NCBI RefSeq assembly: GCF_032062135.1
Contig: NC_092859.1
Coordinates: 104,878,764-104,942,763 of the forward strand
Length of the DNA stretch: 64,000 nt
Source: Pyxicephalus adspersus
Lineage: Eukaryota; Chordata; Amphibia; Anura; Pyxicephalidae
Reading direction: 5' to 3'
Shown: one piece after another, positions 13,331 to 24,062 of the stretch
How positions within the stretch are numbered: position 1 is the first letter of the stretch
How the letters are laid out: each line of letters opens with the position of its first letter
Program-made: the position numbers and the translations under genes
The notes under the pieces: model-generated
What the model was told of the DNA's origin: nothing
The model's database searches: none
What the model saw: only the letters and a program-made list of their open reading frames with translations

Positions 13331-13600
13331 TCGAGTTATAACACAGGGCATTCAATGGCTGGGTTCTTGCTTATTTACTTGCACTTGTTCTTAATGAACC
13401 AGGATTTGCACATTTGGTAGCTGGTGGAAGTGAGCGGGACTACTACCTGTCACTACCCCCTCTATTCATTCTCTATGGAAATGGCACCAAGAAAAGCTAC
13501 TTGTAGTGTACCCTCAGAGGCAACGGTTCCCTGGGGTGAGGAAGCAATAACCGCACCACAACGTCATGGCCATTGTGAACATAGCCTATGTAAAACTTTT
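13331..13600. mobile_element. DNA-transposon fragment related to the 11.7-kb element
   Basis: Read on the minus strand, the right end gives 'ggctatgttcacaatggcc' followed by 'gtggtgcggttattgcttcc' and 'tcacc'. This resembles the start of the 11666-12030 block ('gttcacacaggcggtgagg', 'gttaacatttcctcacc'). The rest of the block is moderately GC-rich and non-coding. Family assignment is uncertain. Confidence 0.35.
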
Positions 13601-14924
13601 TTGTTTTAAGAAAGGCTTCCATAGTTCATTCATAAGCACCCCCAATAAAAGCATGGGCCTTACCTGGCATGGGAGGGGGGAAGGGGCATGTTCACTGCCC
13701 CCTGTTTTCTGGCCATTCAGTCTGCATGTCTGGACACATAACACCACAACCAGCTTTAATGCATTTCCCAATCATGTTATGTAATGGACTTGTGTATTTT
13801 CAATATGGCTCTCAAGTTCACATTCACATTTCTGCCTGCAAAATGGTGTTTTTATATATTTTTTTGCAAATGTAATAATGCAGAAAGATTTGTCTCCCAA
13901 AGATTTCAAGAGTGTTCAGTAAACTTTAAAGAAATTTCTCTAACTCCTTGACAATCTGAACCACTGCATTTTTTACCTGATCATCTACAAACACACTCTT
14001 TAACATCTCCGCAGAAGTAAAGACTTTGGGTAATAGGAAGTAATTTATCATTTTCTTTTAATTTTGTTATTTACTATGAGAACTGGAAGAAAAAAAAAAC
14101 ATTAAGATCATAAAAACCTTATCATGCAGTTTTTTAAATTAAATTCTTACCAAGCACTCCAGCTAGGTCTGGTGGGAGCATTTACTGGCCATTACAAGAT
14201 CATCACAAATACCAAGCACTAATGTATATTGGGTTATTAATGAGAATTAATACTGTTGAGCTGTACACCAGCATTTTGATACTAACATTTATCAGTAAAA
14301 AACCTAAGCGTGTTTCTTGGTGACTCAGGTTTATCTATCCAGATAGTATTGGAAGTTACACAACACCATCAAGGGTATTCCTACTGTTCCCTAGATAGGA
14401 ATGCTTGTTCAGCATTAGCCCCTCACATATATCAAATTTAACAGGTTTGTATTCCTATATTCCTGGCTCACAAGAGCTGGGTTCAGGGATTTATGTCATT
14501 GGAGGTTCTCTTTTCTTTATGACCATGGTTTCTCATTTACCACTAAAGAATTTAATCCTCTTTTATTTCATTACAGTAAGGTAAATGGGAAATATTGTAT
14601 ATATTTAGCAATAGGTGGTGCACTCCAAGATGCACCCTACTATTACTACTACTACTACATTGCTACTGATTTACTGCTATGCTGTGAAAAGCCGGAAAAT
14701 CCAGTCTATTTTTATGACCCATTTCATGGATATGCAAATAACAATAAAAAAATATTTAAGCAATCAGTATGTGAAACAAGAACATTGTTTCAGTGTCTCG
14801 TTTTATTAATATATATATTTATGTTTGAATAATTCCTTATGCATATGCATTGATCTTTAATCTTTCTGCTGATTGACAACAATGAAATCTCCACTAATCA
14901 CTGGTAACCACAGACTACAGCCTG
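13601..14924. other. Intron-side DNA, no gene seen
   Basis: AT-rich sequence. A short (TAC)n-like run lies at about 14638-14665. Overlapping short frames on both strands around 13566-13875 are unremarkable. Confidence 0.4.
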
Positions 14925-15500
14925 TCCACAGACATCAGACAGATGTCAGATTTCTGTTGCTAGAAATGATCTTTCCTTATCGTTTCCAGTGACAGGAGAG
15001 ATAATACCCTTCTGTTCTTTGAAGAGGGGAGGGGGGAGGACAAGTGAGTGGCACCCCACTGTGTTGTCCGCTATAGAAAAGTACAGCAGTTGTTCCTACT
15101 CAGTAACCCAGCAATCCACCAAAGCTGCTGTACACATGTTAGATCTATAGTTGTGTTAATATAGAAGCATACACAGGTAAAATTTTTTCTGCTGGAAACT
15201 TAAATTTTTATGATCGTTTCCAGTGACAGATGAACAAATGAGAACACATCGCCCGTTCTGTTCTATGGAGAGGGTAGGTGAGAGGTTGAGTGAGTGACAC
15301 CCCGCTGCGCTCTTCTCCCTTCACTTGTATAGTGGACATTCCCAGATCTGTCCTGATGGATCCATGAACAATGTTGGACAAATGCTTTACATGTCTGTTG
15401 TCAATCAAACATCTCCAGCGATATTCATCTGACGTATGCACATCACCTATATGATCTAGGCTGACATAAAGTGGTCCACTTTTATAGCTACAATGTGTAC
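14925..15500. mobile_element. Two decayed copies of the 'tacacac' hairpin MITE
   Basis: Two adjacent, diverged copies of the element described at 25011-25347. Each shows the family landmarks: 'atgatctttcc' or 'atgatcgtttccagtgacag', a 'ggggagggggga' or 'ctatggagagggtaggtgag' block, 'gagtggcaccccactgtg' or 'gtgacaccccgctgcgctc', and, in the second, 'ctgtcctgatggatccatga'. The terminal 'gctgctgtacacatgttaga' at about 15125 marks one end. Borders are approximate and the right copy may run on toward the assembly gap. Confidence 0.6.
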
Positions 15501-15524
15501 CAGCCAAAGAAAACCAAACTAGTT

Positions 15525-16365
15525 NNNNNNNNNNNNNNNNNNNNNNNNNNNNNNNNNNNNNNNNNNNNNNNNNNNNNNNNNNNNNNNNNNNNNNNNNNNN
15601 NNNNNNNNNNNNNNNNNNNNNNNNNNNNNNNNNNNNNNNNNNNNNNNNNNNNNNNNNNNNNNNNNNNNNNNNNNNNNNNNNNNNNNNNNNNNNNNNNNNN
15701 NNNNNNNNNNNNNNNNNNNNNNNNNNNNNNNNNNNNNNNNNNNNNNNNNNNNNNNNNNNNNNNNNNNNNNNNNNNNNNNNNNNNNNNNNNNNNNNNNNNN
15801 NNNNNNNNNNNNNNNNNNNNNNNNNNNNNNNNNNNNNNNNNNNNNNNNNNNNNNNNNNNNNNNNNNNNNNNNNNNNNNNNNNNNNNNNNNNNNNNNNNNN
15901 NNNNNNNNNNNNNNNNNNNNNNNNNNNNNNNNNNNNNNNNNNNNNNNNNNNNNNNNNNNNNNNNNNNNNNNNNNNNNNNNNNNNNNNNNNNNNNNNNNNN
16001 NNNNNNNNNNNNNNNNNNNNNNNNNNNNNNNNNNNNNNNNNNNNNNNNNNNNNNNNNNNNNNNNNNNNNNNNNNNNNNNNNNNNNNNNNNNNNNNNNNNN
16101 NNNNNNNNNNNNNNNNNNNNNNNNNNNNNNNNNNNNNNNNNNNNNNNNNNNNNNNNNNNNNNNNNNNNNNNNNNNNNNNNNNNNNNNNNNNNNNNNNNNN
16201 NNNNNNNNNNNNNNNNNNNNNNNNNNNNNNNNNNNNNNNNNNNNNNNNNNNNNNNNNNNNNNNNNNNNNNNNNNNNNNNNNNNNNNNNNNNNNNNNNNNN
16301 NNNNNNNNNNNNNNNNNNNNNNNNNNNNNNNNNNNNNNNNNNNNNNNNNNNNNNNNNNNNNNNNN
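15525..16365. other. Assembly gap (841 N)
   Basis: Run of N. The sequence resumes directly in a TA repeat (16366-16379), suggesting that a TA microsatellite broke the assembly. Frames drawn through this gap are not real. Confidence 0.99.
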
Positions 16366-16379
16366 ATATATATATATAT

Positions 16380-17193
16380 TTGTAGAATTTGCCTACTGAC
16401 CACCACACTAATGTACTAATGTAGGCTGTGGATATAGTAAATATAGACGGGGTTCCCTCATAAAAAAATATGTCAAAAGACACTGCTTTAACCCTTCATA
16501 CTTATTTCAAAACTAAAACAAGTTTGCCTTTACATAAATACTGGTTAATAATAATAATAATGTGTGTTATAAAAAGTGTGCAAGGTAAAATATGTAACAT
16601 TTTAATCCAAATATTTATATCCACATAAATATATATCCAGTACTCCTACTTATCATATCACATAGTGGCACGTCATTAAAAAAGGATTCAAAAATGCAGC
16701 TCCTTTAACTAAATTGCACAATTATAAAGTTGGACAATGGACAATTTATAGTGGTCCTTACCCCCAAATATTAAATTCCTCTCACTTTCTTTCACCCCTC
16801 TCTGTAAGAAAACCACACCTTTTTAAATGTCTTTTTCTCATGCAGAGCTCCCTCCAACTTTGTCATTCCTTATCTAGGCAACAGGAATGTAGCCTTTGGC
16901 TAGCAATCCAGGTGGGGCATCACCCCAGAAGAATATTCTAAAGCCTCCTTAGACATGTGACATGAATATGGCGGGGGGATTCAGTCTACCCTCAAGCAAT
17001 GAATCTTACATATTCGTGCATTCACACAGGGGAAGATTGTAACAATGGCCTCAGAAACCAAGACGGTGGCTTGGGACAGCTGTAGAGCAGAAGTTATGAA
17101 GAGGACAACGCTTGATTTGCTTGGCATGTATTTGCTGATTAAGCAAGTTCATTGTATGGAGGTGGTGAAAGGACCACTACAATGACTCTAAAG
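16380..17193. other. Intron-side DNA, no supported gene
   Basis: AT-rich, becoming richer in G+C after 16940. A 46-codon plus-strand frame runs from ATG at 17045 to TGA at 17183-17185, with a good initiation context (A at -3, G at +4). I recognise nothing in it, and it ends just before a hAT element. It is antisense to the MAGI2-like gene and most likely a chance frame. Confidence 0.35.
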
Positions 17194-17483
17194 CAGAGGT
17201 CCCCAACCACCGGGCTGTCTGACAGGTGGGCCGTGGCTCTGGCCGATGCATCCACCAGCAGGGTCAGGAGAAGGACCCCCCTTGGGGGGGGGAGCACCGG
17301 CCCTGGAGTTGTGTCTCTGGAGGCTAAGACCTGCAATGGGAGAGTGGGCGGGTTCTGGCATCATGACGTCTCTCTCTGGGGGAAGTTTCTTTCCCTTTGA
17401 GTGACCCAAGGCTCCCTGCGCATGTGCGGTCCGGAGTCTGTGCATTTAGTGGTTCGTGAGCTCCAAAAGGTTCGAGACCACTG
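17194..17483. mobile_element. hAT-type non-autonomous transposon, complete (290 bp)
   Basis: Terminal inverted repeats 'cagaggtccccaacc' at the left and, read inward from the right, 'cagtggtctcgaacc'. The flanking 8-bp sequences 'ctctaaag' (17186-17193) and 'atctaaaa' (17484-17491) agree at six of eight positions, as expected for a decayed hAT target duplication. The interior is GC-rich ('cttggggggggggagcaccg' region) and non-coding; the overlapping frames on both strands across it are shadows. hAT elements move by a transposase with an RNase-H-like fold supplied in trans. None is encoded here. Confidence 0.8.
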
Positions 17484-19264
17484 ATCTAAAACATTATATG
17501 TCCAGAAAGAAATGTGCTTGTGTAGTCCTCACCTGTTATTTCCTGATGTACAATAGGTAACAGAAAAAAATCTCAGTTGCTTTGGATAACAGACATTCAA
17601 TTTACATTTGGAAATCAAACCTAAGTTCCCCTCAAATATTCAGCCCAGCAGAATGTCTGGTGCTATTCTCGGCTTGTTATCTGCACACTTGAAGAACGTA
17701 ACATCAGAGTGCAGCACAGATGGAATGCACAGAACACTGTAAACCTTGCAGGTATGTTCATGAAACGTGCTGTCAGCAGACTACAAGCGAGGCTTTCTTT
17801 AACACCAACCAAATAAATCTATTCAGTGTTACATCCAAAAGATGACTTCACATGAAGAGAGGGGCCTGGTAGAGATGTGAGCAGTGCCATGAGATCATTC
17901 CATTGTTACCAACATCTCTTGTAAATAACCGGACTGTTCTCATCCACTCAGAGCTGTCATTAATCTGACACACAGTAACCCTGCTTAAAACTAAAGCGCT
18001 AGGTATTATGTAAATTTTAACATGTCACGCGTGAGGTCTTGTCCTGGATTTATTTTTACAGAAATAGGAATAGTAATACAAATACACTGCACGGCTCATA
18101 TATAAAAAAAATCAATGGTTACGTGACATTCTTTTGAAGATCAGTTATTTATCAATTGATATTTGGAGATCTGAAGCAGGTAGTTCTTCCAGTAGTTTTT
18201 TCACACACTCTATGGGCTTGTTCACCTGTAAGGTTGATAAAAGTTTCCCAATGTTTCACTGCTCAAAAATCAATCAATACCACAAAGCCCTCTCATGATA
18301 ATTGAAATCAATGAGATCTTGAGGAGGCTCTTTTTGCAGCCGTTCAGCAGGCATTTCAGTGTAGTGTTTTCTCCATCATAACATGCGTTTTATAGCATCT
18401 TATGCGTTGTCAGACACTTCAATAAACCTAAATGGGAATGCTTTTCAAACACCTACCTAGCAGCATTTTTTTGGAGCTGTTGGAGATGTTTTTGGAGCAC
18501 TGGTACGAAGAAATACAAATGATTTGTTTCTATTTTCTGTTCTTGTGTAAGGCTAAAAATCTGCTTCTATAGACACCTGTCAGCACCTGTCAATGCCGTC
18601 TTCAAAGCACTGCCGGACACCAAGCAAAATAAATAAGGCACCTTGTAAGCAGTAACCACACCACAAACCGTCCATCCATGTGAACACCCATGTGACCAAT
18701 GTCCTTCAGAATGTATGTGCCATTATACAGAACATAATATATTAAAAAGTCAAGGGGCACACAGTTTTTGGCTGTATGAAATACTGTATAATTTTAAGTA
18801 ATGGTCTTTTATTTTCTAAAAAATAGACTTTTCAGTATCCTAATAAAAGTTTTACTGTCATTGAACAATATTTTCCATATTTTTACACTGTTGATAACGT
18901 GACCTACATTTGTGGCCTTAATTCCAACAAAGAAAAAGAACAGGCCAACTTTAATGGTTATGGTCCTGCAAAGTCTCGGAATAAGAAAAAAATGTTTTCT
19001 GTGGTCTACATAGCACTAAACAAAGAAAGCAAAAAAAAAACAGGCCTAAAACTTTCCTTGAAATCACGTGATTAACTTTTCATTGTGTCTTCTCATTGAA
19101 CCTGAACTTAAAATTGTGGCCATTGCTTGTGGTGTAACCAATTTGTAGAATGTGATATTGTCCTGCGATCAAATGTTTCATCGCACATCTAAAACTGCAC
19201 ATGAGCATGCTTTCATTGGATGCGACTGAGGTTACACAACTTAAATTGTCCATGTGCTCCTGAA
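17484..19264. other. Intron-side DNA, no gene; possible repeat debris
   Basis: No supported gene. Between about 18210 and 18690, 'gggcttgttcacctgtaagg' at one end and 'catgtgaacacccatgtg' at the other suggest an old MITE about 480 bp long, but the arms are too decayed to be sure. 19110-19250 contains a loose inverted pair ('gtggtgtaacc' / 'ggttacacaac'). Confidence 0.35.
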
Positions 19265-19580
19265 CTTAAGCTACATACACATGTTAAATGATTCTCGTCT
19301 GATTATTTCTTCAGGGCTAGTATCAGACGGGAATCTGGCTAGTGTACAGCGCTCGTGTGACATGGATCATGTATCAGTCCTGGCAGATCCACGAACAGAA
19401 AACGGCTCTAATGCAAGTAAAGGGGAGAGAGCACAGTGGGGTGCCGTTCCGTCATTCTCCCCCCCTCCCTATAAAGCATAATCGTGTTGTATGTACAGTG
19501 CTCGTTCATGCATCGTTCAGTCTTTCACCATCCTTTCCAACAACAAAAGCCTAATGTGTACACAGTCTTAGACTCACACA
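19265..19580. mobile_element. 'tacacac' hairpin MITE, diverged copy
   Basis: Starts 'gaacttaagctacatacaca' and keeps the family order seen at 25.4 kb: a dyad ('attctcgtctgat...atcagacgggaatct'), 'ggcagatccacgaac', 'aaaggggagagagcacagtg', 'gggtgccgttccgtcattct', 'tgtacagtgctcgttcatgc' and 'atcctttccaacaacaaaag', ending near 'tgtgtacacagtctta'. It is oriented like the right-hand copy of the 25-kb pair. The three overlapping plus-strand frames here are shadows. Confidence 0.75.
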
Positions 19581-20356
19581 AGCCACACAACTCAGCACAC
19601 CTACATGGACACAAGTTATGTTTTACTTCAAGGGAGAGCCTACAAATTATACGTCAGGGGGCCATTCATCAATACTGTATTATTGACCGTGGTCAGCAAC
19701 CTGTCGATTCCTATAGTTGGGTAAAAATGTATTATCTGTAAGCAGAATAAATCAGAATATCTGCAACAATTTACTAGTACACTAAAGGGAAAATGGGCAC
19801 TATAGGGCCACATATATACACACAGTTTGGATTGCATATTGCACAGTAATTAAATGACATGCTTTAATACATCTTCCCCAGCATATTTATCTTTCTATAA
19901 ACTAGGATGACCATATCTGATCCAAGCACACAATATATCTGATTAAAGGGATGATCTGACTCCATCCCTCTAGACTAGAGAGAAATATTTGCCTATGCAG
20001 AACAGAAATACACATCCCCATGTAATGTCACCACTGAGTAGTATGAAAAGAGCAATGCGAAGTACAGTGATCAGCGGCCATCCCCTGTGCACATCACTGA
20101 CACACTGTCACTGTCACACACTGTCACTGGCAGCACCAAGAAATCCCAAACTCCAGGAAGTGATCAGCAGAGAGTGAATAACAAAGTTACTGCGGCAACA
20201 GCTCAAACAGCATCCTGGATGTGAATGTATTCCCTGGCACGCTGCATTGCAGGGCCGATTCCCTGTGATCCCACATGGCAAGCCATACCATTGGGGCGCT
20301 ACATCCCAATCTAAGCCCAATGTATACGAGCTTTGTCCATGAGCAGCCACACTTAC
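19581..20356. other. Start of intron 1 of the MAGI2-like gene
   Basis: On the minus strand this directly follows the exon-1 donor site (GTAAGT at 20356-20351). The open frame continues past the donor to 20187 but loses all resemblance to MAGI proteins there, which supports the splice site. Short 'cactgtcac' repetition occurs at 20099-20130. No further exon seen. Confidence 0.7.
20351..20356 (-). other. Splice donor of MAGI2-like exon 1
   Basis: Minus-strand GTAAGT immediately after AAACAAG, a near-consensus 5' splice site. The resemblance to MAGI ends exactly here, as expected for a phase-1 intron after the ...KCVKQ codons. Confidence 0.85.
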
Positions 20357-20654
20357 CTTGTTTTACACACTTGATCCTGATGGGCTCCTTGCAATGTTTG
20401 ATGACAGCCAGCACATCCCTGATGGTGAGCCCAGCCACCGGGGTATCGTTCACTTCCAGCACTAGTTCCTCAGGTAGCAGCTTGCCACTCTGATAAGTCA
20501 CCTTGCCAGGCTTCACCTCTCCCAGGTAAGGGAATTGCCCATTTTCTGCACCCCCTTTGATCTCAAAGCCCAGCTCCCCTTCCAGGCTCCTGTCTATCAC
20601 AATCTCATGGACTTTGTTGGTCCAGTGGTTTTTCTTTTTCAGGCTCTTGGACAT
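20357..20654 (-). CDS. MAGI2-like membrane-associated guanylate kinase, first coding exon
   Basis: MAGI proteins are multi-PDZ/WW scaffolds at synapses and cell junctions. This exon gives the N-terminal 99 residues plus one base of codon 100 (intron phase 1). The start MSKSLKKKNHWTNKVHE is the MAGI signature and is closest to MAGI2 as I remember it; MAGI1 and MAGI3 differ more. The first PDZ domain spans about residues 15-98: carboxylate-loop ELGF at 27-30, KGGAENGQFPYLGEV at 33-47, LEVNDTPVAGLT at 66-77 and the second helix RDVLAVIKHCK at 79-89. The helix position that is often His in class I PDZ domains appears to be Ile78. The donor reads AAACAAG|GTAAGT. The ATG context has G at -3 and T at +4. 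Around residues 55-65 it seems one residue shorter than the mammalian protein as I recall it. The guanylate-kinase-like, WW and later PDZ domains must lie on exons left of the window. Paralogue choice is by memory, not alignment. Confidence 0.88.
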
Positions 20655-21256
20655 TGCCCCAGGGTCCGTGGGGGGTAAGGCAGATAGGAGAAGCTGGGGG
20701 GGCTCCTTGGTGCTTTCCTGATGAATGGCCAGGCTTTACAGATGTGGAGGCAGAAGTGCAGTGTAGCTGGAAGCTGCCTATGTGTGTACACACACGGCGT
20801 AGTGTCTTGGTACATGCATGTGCGAATGGCACCGCTGGGTGTTAGCTGACCTCCATAGTGGCTGCTGGTCCAGGGAGTATGTGTAAGCGTGCGAATGTGT
20901 ACGTGTGTGTACTAGTTGTACAGTAATAACTGGCAGAGGGGTAGAGGGAGGGGAAGGATGGAGAGCAGCAAGGGGAGGAGGGATGGGAGCTGCCTGCTTT
21001 CTCCTCTCTCTAACCCGGTAGTGAAGTGTGAGAGAGAGGCTGGCTGTGTTTGCCAGGCAACCAGAGAGGAGGAGGCTGGAGCACCAACATATATCTCATC
21101 CCTGATACTCACTGCAACAACCAAAACAATACAGCTGTGTGTAACCCGCACACTGCCAGCCAGGGGACTCCTTCATTGTGCCTTCAATCCCCTCACAACC
21201 ATGTATTGTTCAAGCAGACATGCTGAGGACTGCATTACCCCATCACTGCCCATGTT
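20655..21256 (-). promoter_or_regulatory. Probable 5' UTR and promoter region of the MAGI2-like gene
   Basis: Lies directly upstream (minus strand) of the start codon. It is clearly richer in G+C and in GA/CT tracts than the flanking DNA, with scattered CpGs and a GT-rich stretch at 20878-20910, as is common around vertebrate transcription starts. I cannot place the start site and see no convincing TATA box. In mammals a divergent non-coding RNA starts upstream of MAGI2; nothing in this sequence proves one here. The overlapping open frames on both strands (for example 20916-21308 plus) are by-products of the GC-rich composition. Confidence 0.55.
21048..21061. promoter_or_regulatory. Candidate RFX X-box
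   Basis: 'gtttgccaggcaac' is an imperfect palindrome of two RFX-type half sites (GTTGCC / GGCAAC) separated by one base, about 400 bp upstream of the start codon. RFX factors bind such X-boxes, notably in ciliated and neural cells. A match this short can occur by chance. Confidence 0.3.
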
Positions 21257-21540
21257 ACAGTATTTATATAGCACTATCATATTATGCAGCGCTGTACAAA
21301 GTCCATAGTCACGTCACTAGCTGGCCCTCAAAGGAGCTCACAATCTAATGGCCATATGTCATTAATACAGTCTAAAGTCAATTCAAGCTAATTAACTCAC
21401 TGCATGTTTTTGGGAGGAAACCCATGCAGACGTGGGGGGAACCTGCAGACTCCATGCAGATAGTGTCCTGGCTGAGATTTGTACCTGGGACCGAGCGCTG
21501 CAGAGGCCGGAGTGCTAACCACTGAGCCACCATTCTGCCC
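21257..21540 (-). mobile_element. tRNA-derived SINE, antisense copy 2, in the MAGI2 upstream region
   Basis: Same family as 8621-8907. On the minus strand the head at 21540 reads 'gggcagaatggtggctcagt' with A-box 'tggctcagtggttagc' and a damaged B-box ('ggtacaaatc' for GGTTCGAATC). The body follows, and the tail 'gtgctatataaatactgt' ends at 21257. The A box is better preserved than in copy 1 but the B box is broken, so Pol III activity is doubtful. It has the same transcriptional direction as the MAGI2-like gene and sits about 600 bp upstream of its start codon. Confidence 0.88.
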
Positions 21541-21850
21541 AGTGTTGCAGACATAGCTGATAGTTACATTACAAAATGTACAATTTGAAAAGAAAAAAGG
21601 TTTAATTTAAAAGCTAAAAAATATTTCTATATTCTAATAACAAAATGTATACTAATAATAAACCCATTTTTATTTTTCCTGTGACATTGGCCCAGCATTA
21701 TATTTGTAGAAACAGTATCACCCAGTAAACAAGTTTTGAAGCTGTATAAAACAGACTGGGGAACACCAGAGCTTTTCAATACATTACAAATAAAAATGTC
21801 ACAAGTCTTACACCTTTGGTTTGCTGTATGAAATGTTCTACAATTGAAAT
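21541..21850. other. Upstream intergenic DNA, no gene seen
   Basis: AT-rich spacer after the SINE. The 83-codon minus-strand frame at 21627-21878 shows no known domain. Confidence 0.4.
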
Positions 21851-22040
21851 CAGCGGTCGCAAACCTTTTGGACCTCACAAACCACTAAATTCATCATTTT
21901 AATCCTGCGAACTATTAATATGAATTTTTTAAAAAAGATAAATTCATTTGTAAAACAATGATCTTCCTAATGGTGCTGACGAGGACTGTGGATGCTCTGA
22001 TTGATCAGCTCACGGTTATGTGAAGTATTACTATTGTTAC
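21851..22040. mobile_element. Possible hAT element end
   Basis: Begins 'cagcggtcgcaaaccttttg' followed by 'gacctcacaaaccac', which resembles the cagnggt...aacc start and 'ctcac..accac' interior of many vertebrate hAT elements. The right end and target duplication are not identifiable, possibly because of decay or the nearby gap. Confidence 0.35.
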
Positions 22041-22312
22041 TAGTATCATTAGTTGCATAAAATAAAATATTTGTTTGCTTTTTCTCACTCATATGTTTAT
22101 TTCATTCAAATCTAAGACCAAAAAGGAAACTAAAATTATCTAAGTCAAACTGTTTGATGCCAATAAATATATCATTTAAAGAAAATACACAGCTAAAGTC
22201 ATACTTACCTAAAAGAGCATCTGAGAAATAAATAAAATAAAACAATCAGACAAGAATCACGGAGCCAGAAGACTGTTGAAATGGTGGAAACAATACTGAA
22301 TCGTGCGGCTTG

Positions 22313-22399
22313 NNNNNNNNNNNNNNNNNNNNNNNNNNNNNNNNNNNNNNNNNNNNNNNNNNNNNNNNNNNNNNNNNNNNNNNNNNNNNNNNNNNNNNN
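22313..22399. other. Assembly gap (87 N)
   Basis: Short run of N just left of the decayed tandem array. Confidence 0.99.
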
Positions 22400-22659
22400 C
22401 TAATTATTTATTATTAAATGCACCATTTTAAAGGTAACAAAAGATTCATTTAAAAGCTAAAAATGTAAACAAGCAAAAAAAGGAAACTAAAATAAAAAAA
22501 CAGTTACATACCACATATGTAGGGGGCAGCCCCTGAGCGTGCATTCTGGGAGTCGATGTTGTTGCAGATGTCACAAATTTTTAGCTGTGAAAATGAAGAA
22601 AAATGACATGTTATGTAAAGGATGTTAAACAGCCACCAAAACTCTCATTACCCCCAAAG

Positions 22660-22660
<1 letters not shown>

Positions 22661-22718
<58 letters not shown>
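22661..22718. repeat. (TA)n microsatellite
   Basis: About 57 bases of alternating TA inside the first unit of the decayed tandem array. Confidence 0.97.
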
Positions 22719-22721
<3 letters not shown>

Positions 22722-24062
22722 AACTAAAGAAGCTTTAAAATCCTGCCAATTTTTTTTTTTTTTGCATCTTTACTAGTTTGCCACTATGCTAGCATGAATG
22801 TGGAAGGTAAAAATTCTTATTTATTACTAAAATTGTTACTTTAGCACAGGTCTACCTTGCATGTTACATCACAACATAGAAGGACAATATATCTTGGGTC
22901 ATTGCATACCATATATTAGTGGTTTACCCATGTGCGTGCTTTCTAGAAGTCACAATTCTTGTAGATGCCACATCTCTTTTTAGCTGACAATATCAAAGAA
23001 ATATCAAAGAAATGTCAAGTTCAGCATAATAATATGACCCCACAAATCTTGTTTTATTTCACATACTCAGAGCCTGAAAGAAGCCAAAAATTCTGACACT
23101 CTATAGTGGTCTCTTCTAGTTTGCTGCTATTTTAGCACAAATGTGCAGATTTACTATTACATTTCTCATTTTAGCACAGGTCTGCCTAGCATTTTACATC
23201 ACAAGGGCAATTTATCTCATTACATACCATAAATAAATGGGTTTACCCATGTGCGTGTATTTTAGGAGTTGTGAATCTTGCCACATGTCCTTTTGGCTGC
23301 CAATATAAAGCAAATGACAGTTCAGTATAGTAAAATATCTCTTTCCACCGCCCTAAATCTCTTTCCACCCCCAACACCCATACCATTCCTAAAAGTGGAG
23401 ACTTGAAAGAGGCTAGCATCCTGACAATTGTTTCGCAGAGTCTGCTGTTATTGTCATGCAAGCATGGATATTATGACAAAAAAGTTCCAAATGCAAATTT
23501 TCACTAGAATTATCATCCTCGCACAAAACTACATAGTTGTTACATACTTCATTTGAAGGGATAAATGTGTGTGCTTTCTCTTCCCTCCCCCTAAGCCCAC
23601 ACATGTCTTGAAAGCTAGGATTTTAAAGAAGGTAAAAACCCTGACATTTTTTTCAGTCACTTCAATCTTTTGCTATTCTACTGCAAATATGGAATTTTTG
23701 GCCCTAAAAAGCTTATTCCCACACTAGCACAGATCTACCTATTATAATACATAGAAACATTGACAAGCAATTTGTTCTGAGCTGTTACATGTATCATATA
23801 TAAGTATCAAGCCATGAATGTACTTTCTAGGAGTCTTGCTTCTTACAGAGGTTTTCAGCTGCAATTTCAAGTAATTATGCTAAGCATGGTAAAAGGACCC
23901 TTAAAACTCTTTCCACACCCCGAAACCCAACCAAATCTTGGAAAAAAAAGCAAAAGGTCGTCTACAAGTTTGTCACAATTCAAGTGCAAATATAAAACTC
24001 TGGCCTAAAAATTGGTAACATGCACAGTTTCCAATAAAATTCTCACCCTAGCACAAATCTTT

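Noticed and set aside
15471..16483. Frames of 295-331 codons
   Set aside because: Almost entirely run through an 841-base gap of N.
20187..20356. Continuation of the MAGI2-like protein past residue 99
   Set aside because: A strong donor site lies exactly where similarity to MAGI proteins stops; the remaining codons are intronic read-through.
20916..21308. 130-codon plus-strand frame in the promoter region
   Set aside because: It spans GA-rich promoter sequence and enters the SINE, with no homology.
21257..21540. Functional tRNA gene on the minus strand
   Set aside because: The A-box and B-box-like sequence is the head of a SINE with a long body and a damaged B box; no tRNA cloverleaf is expected.
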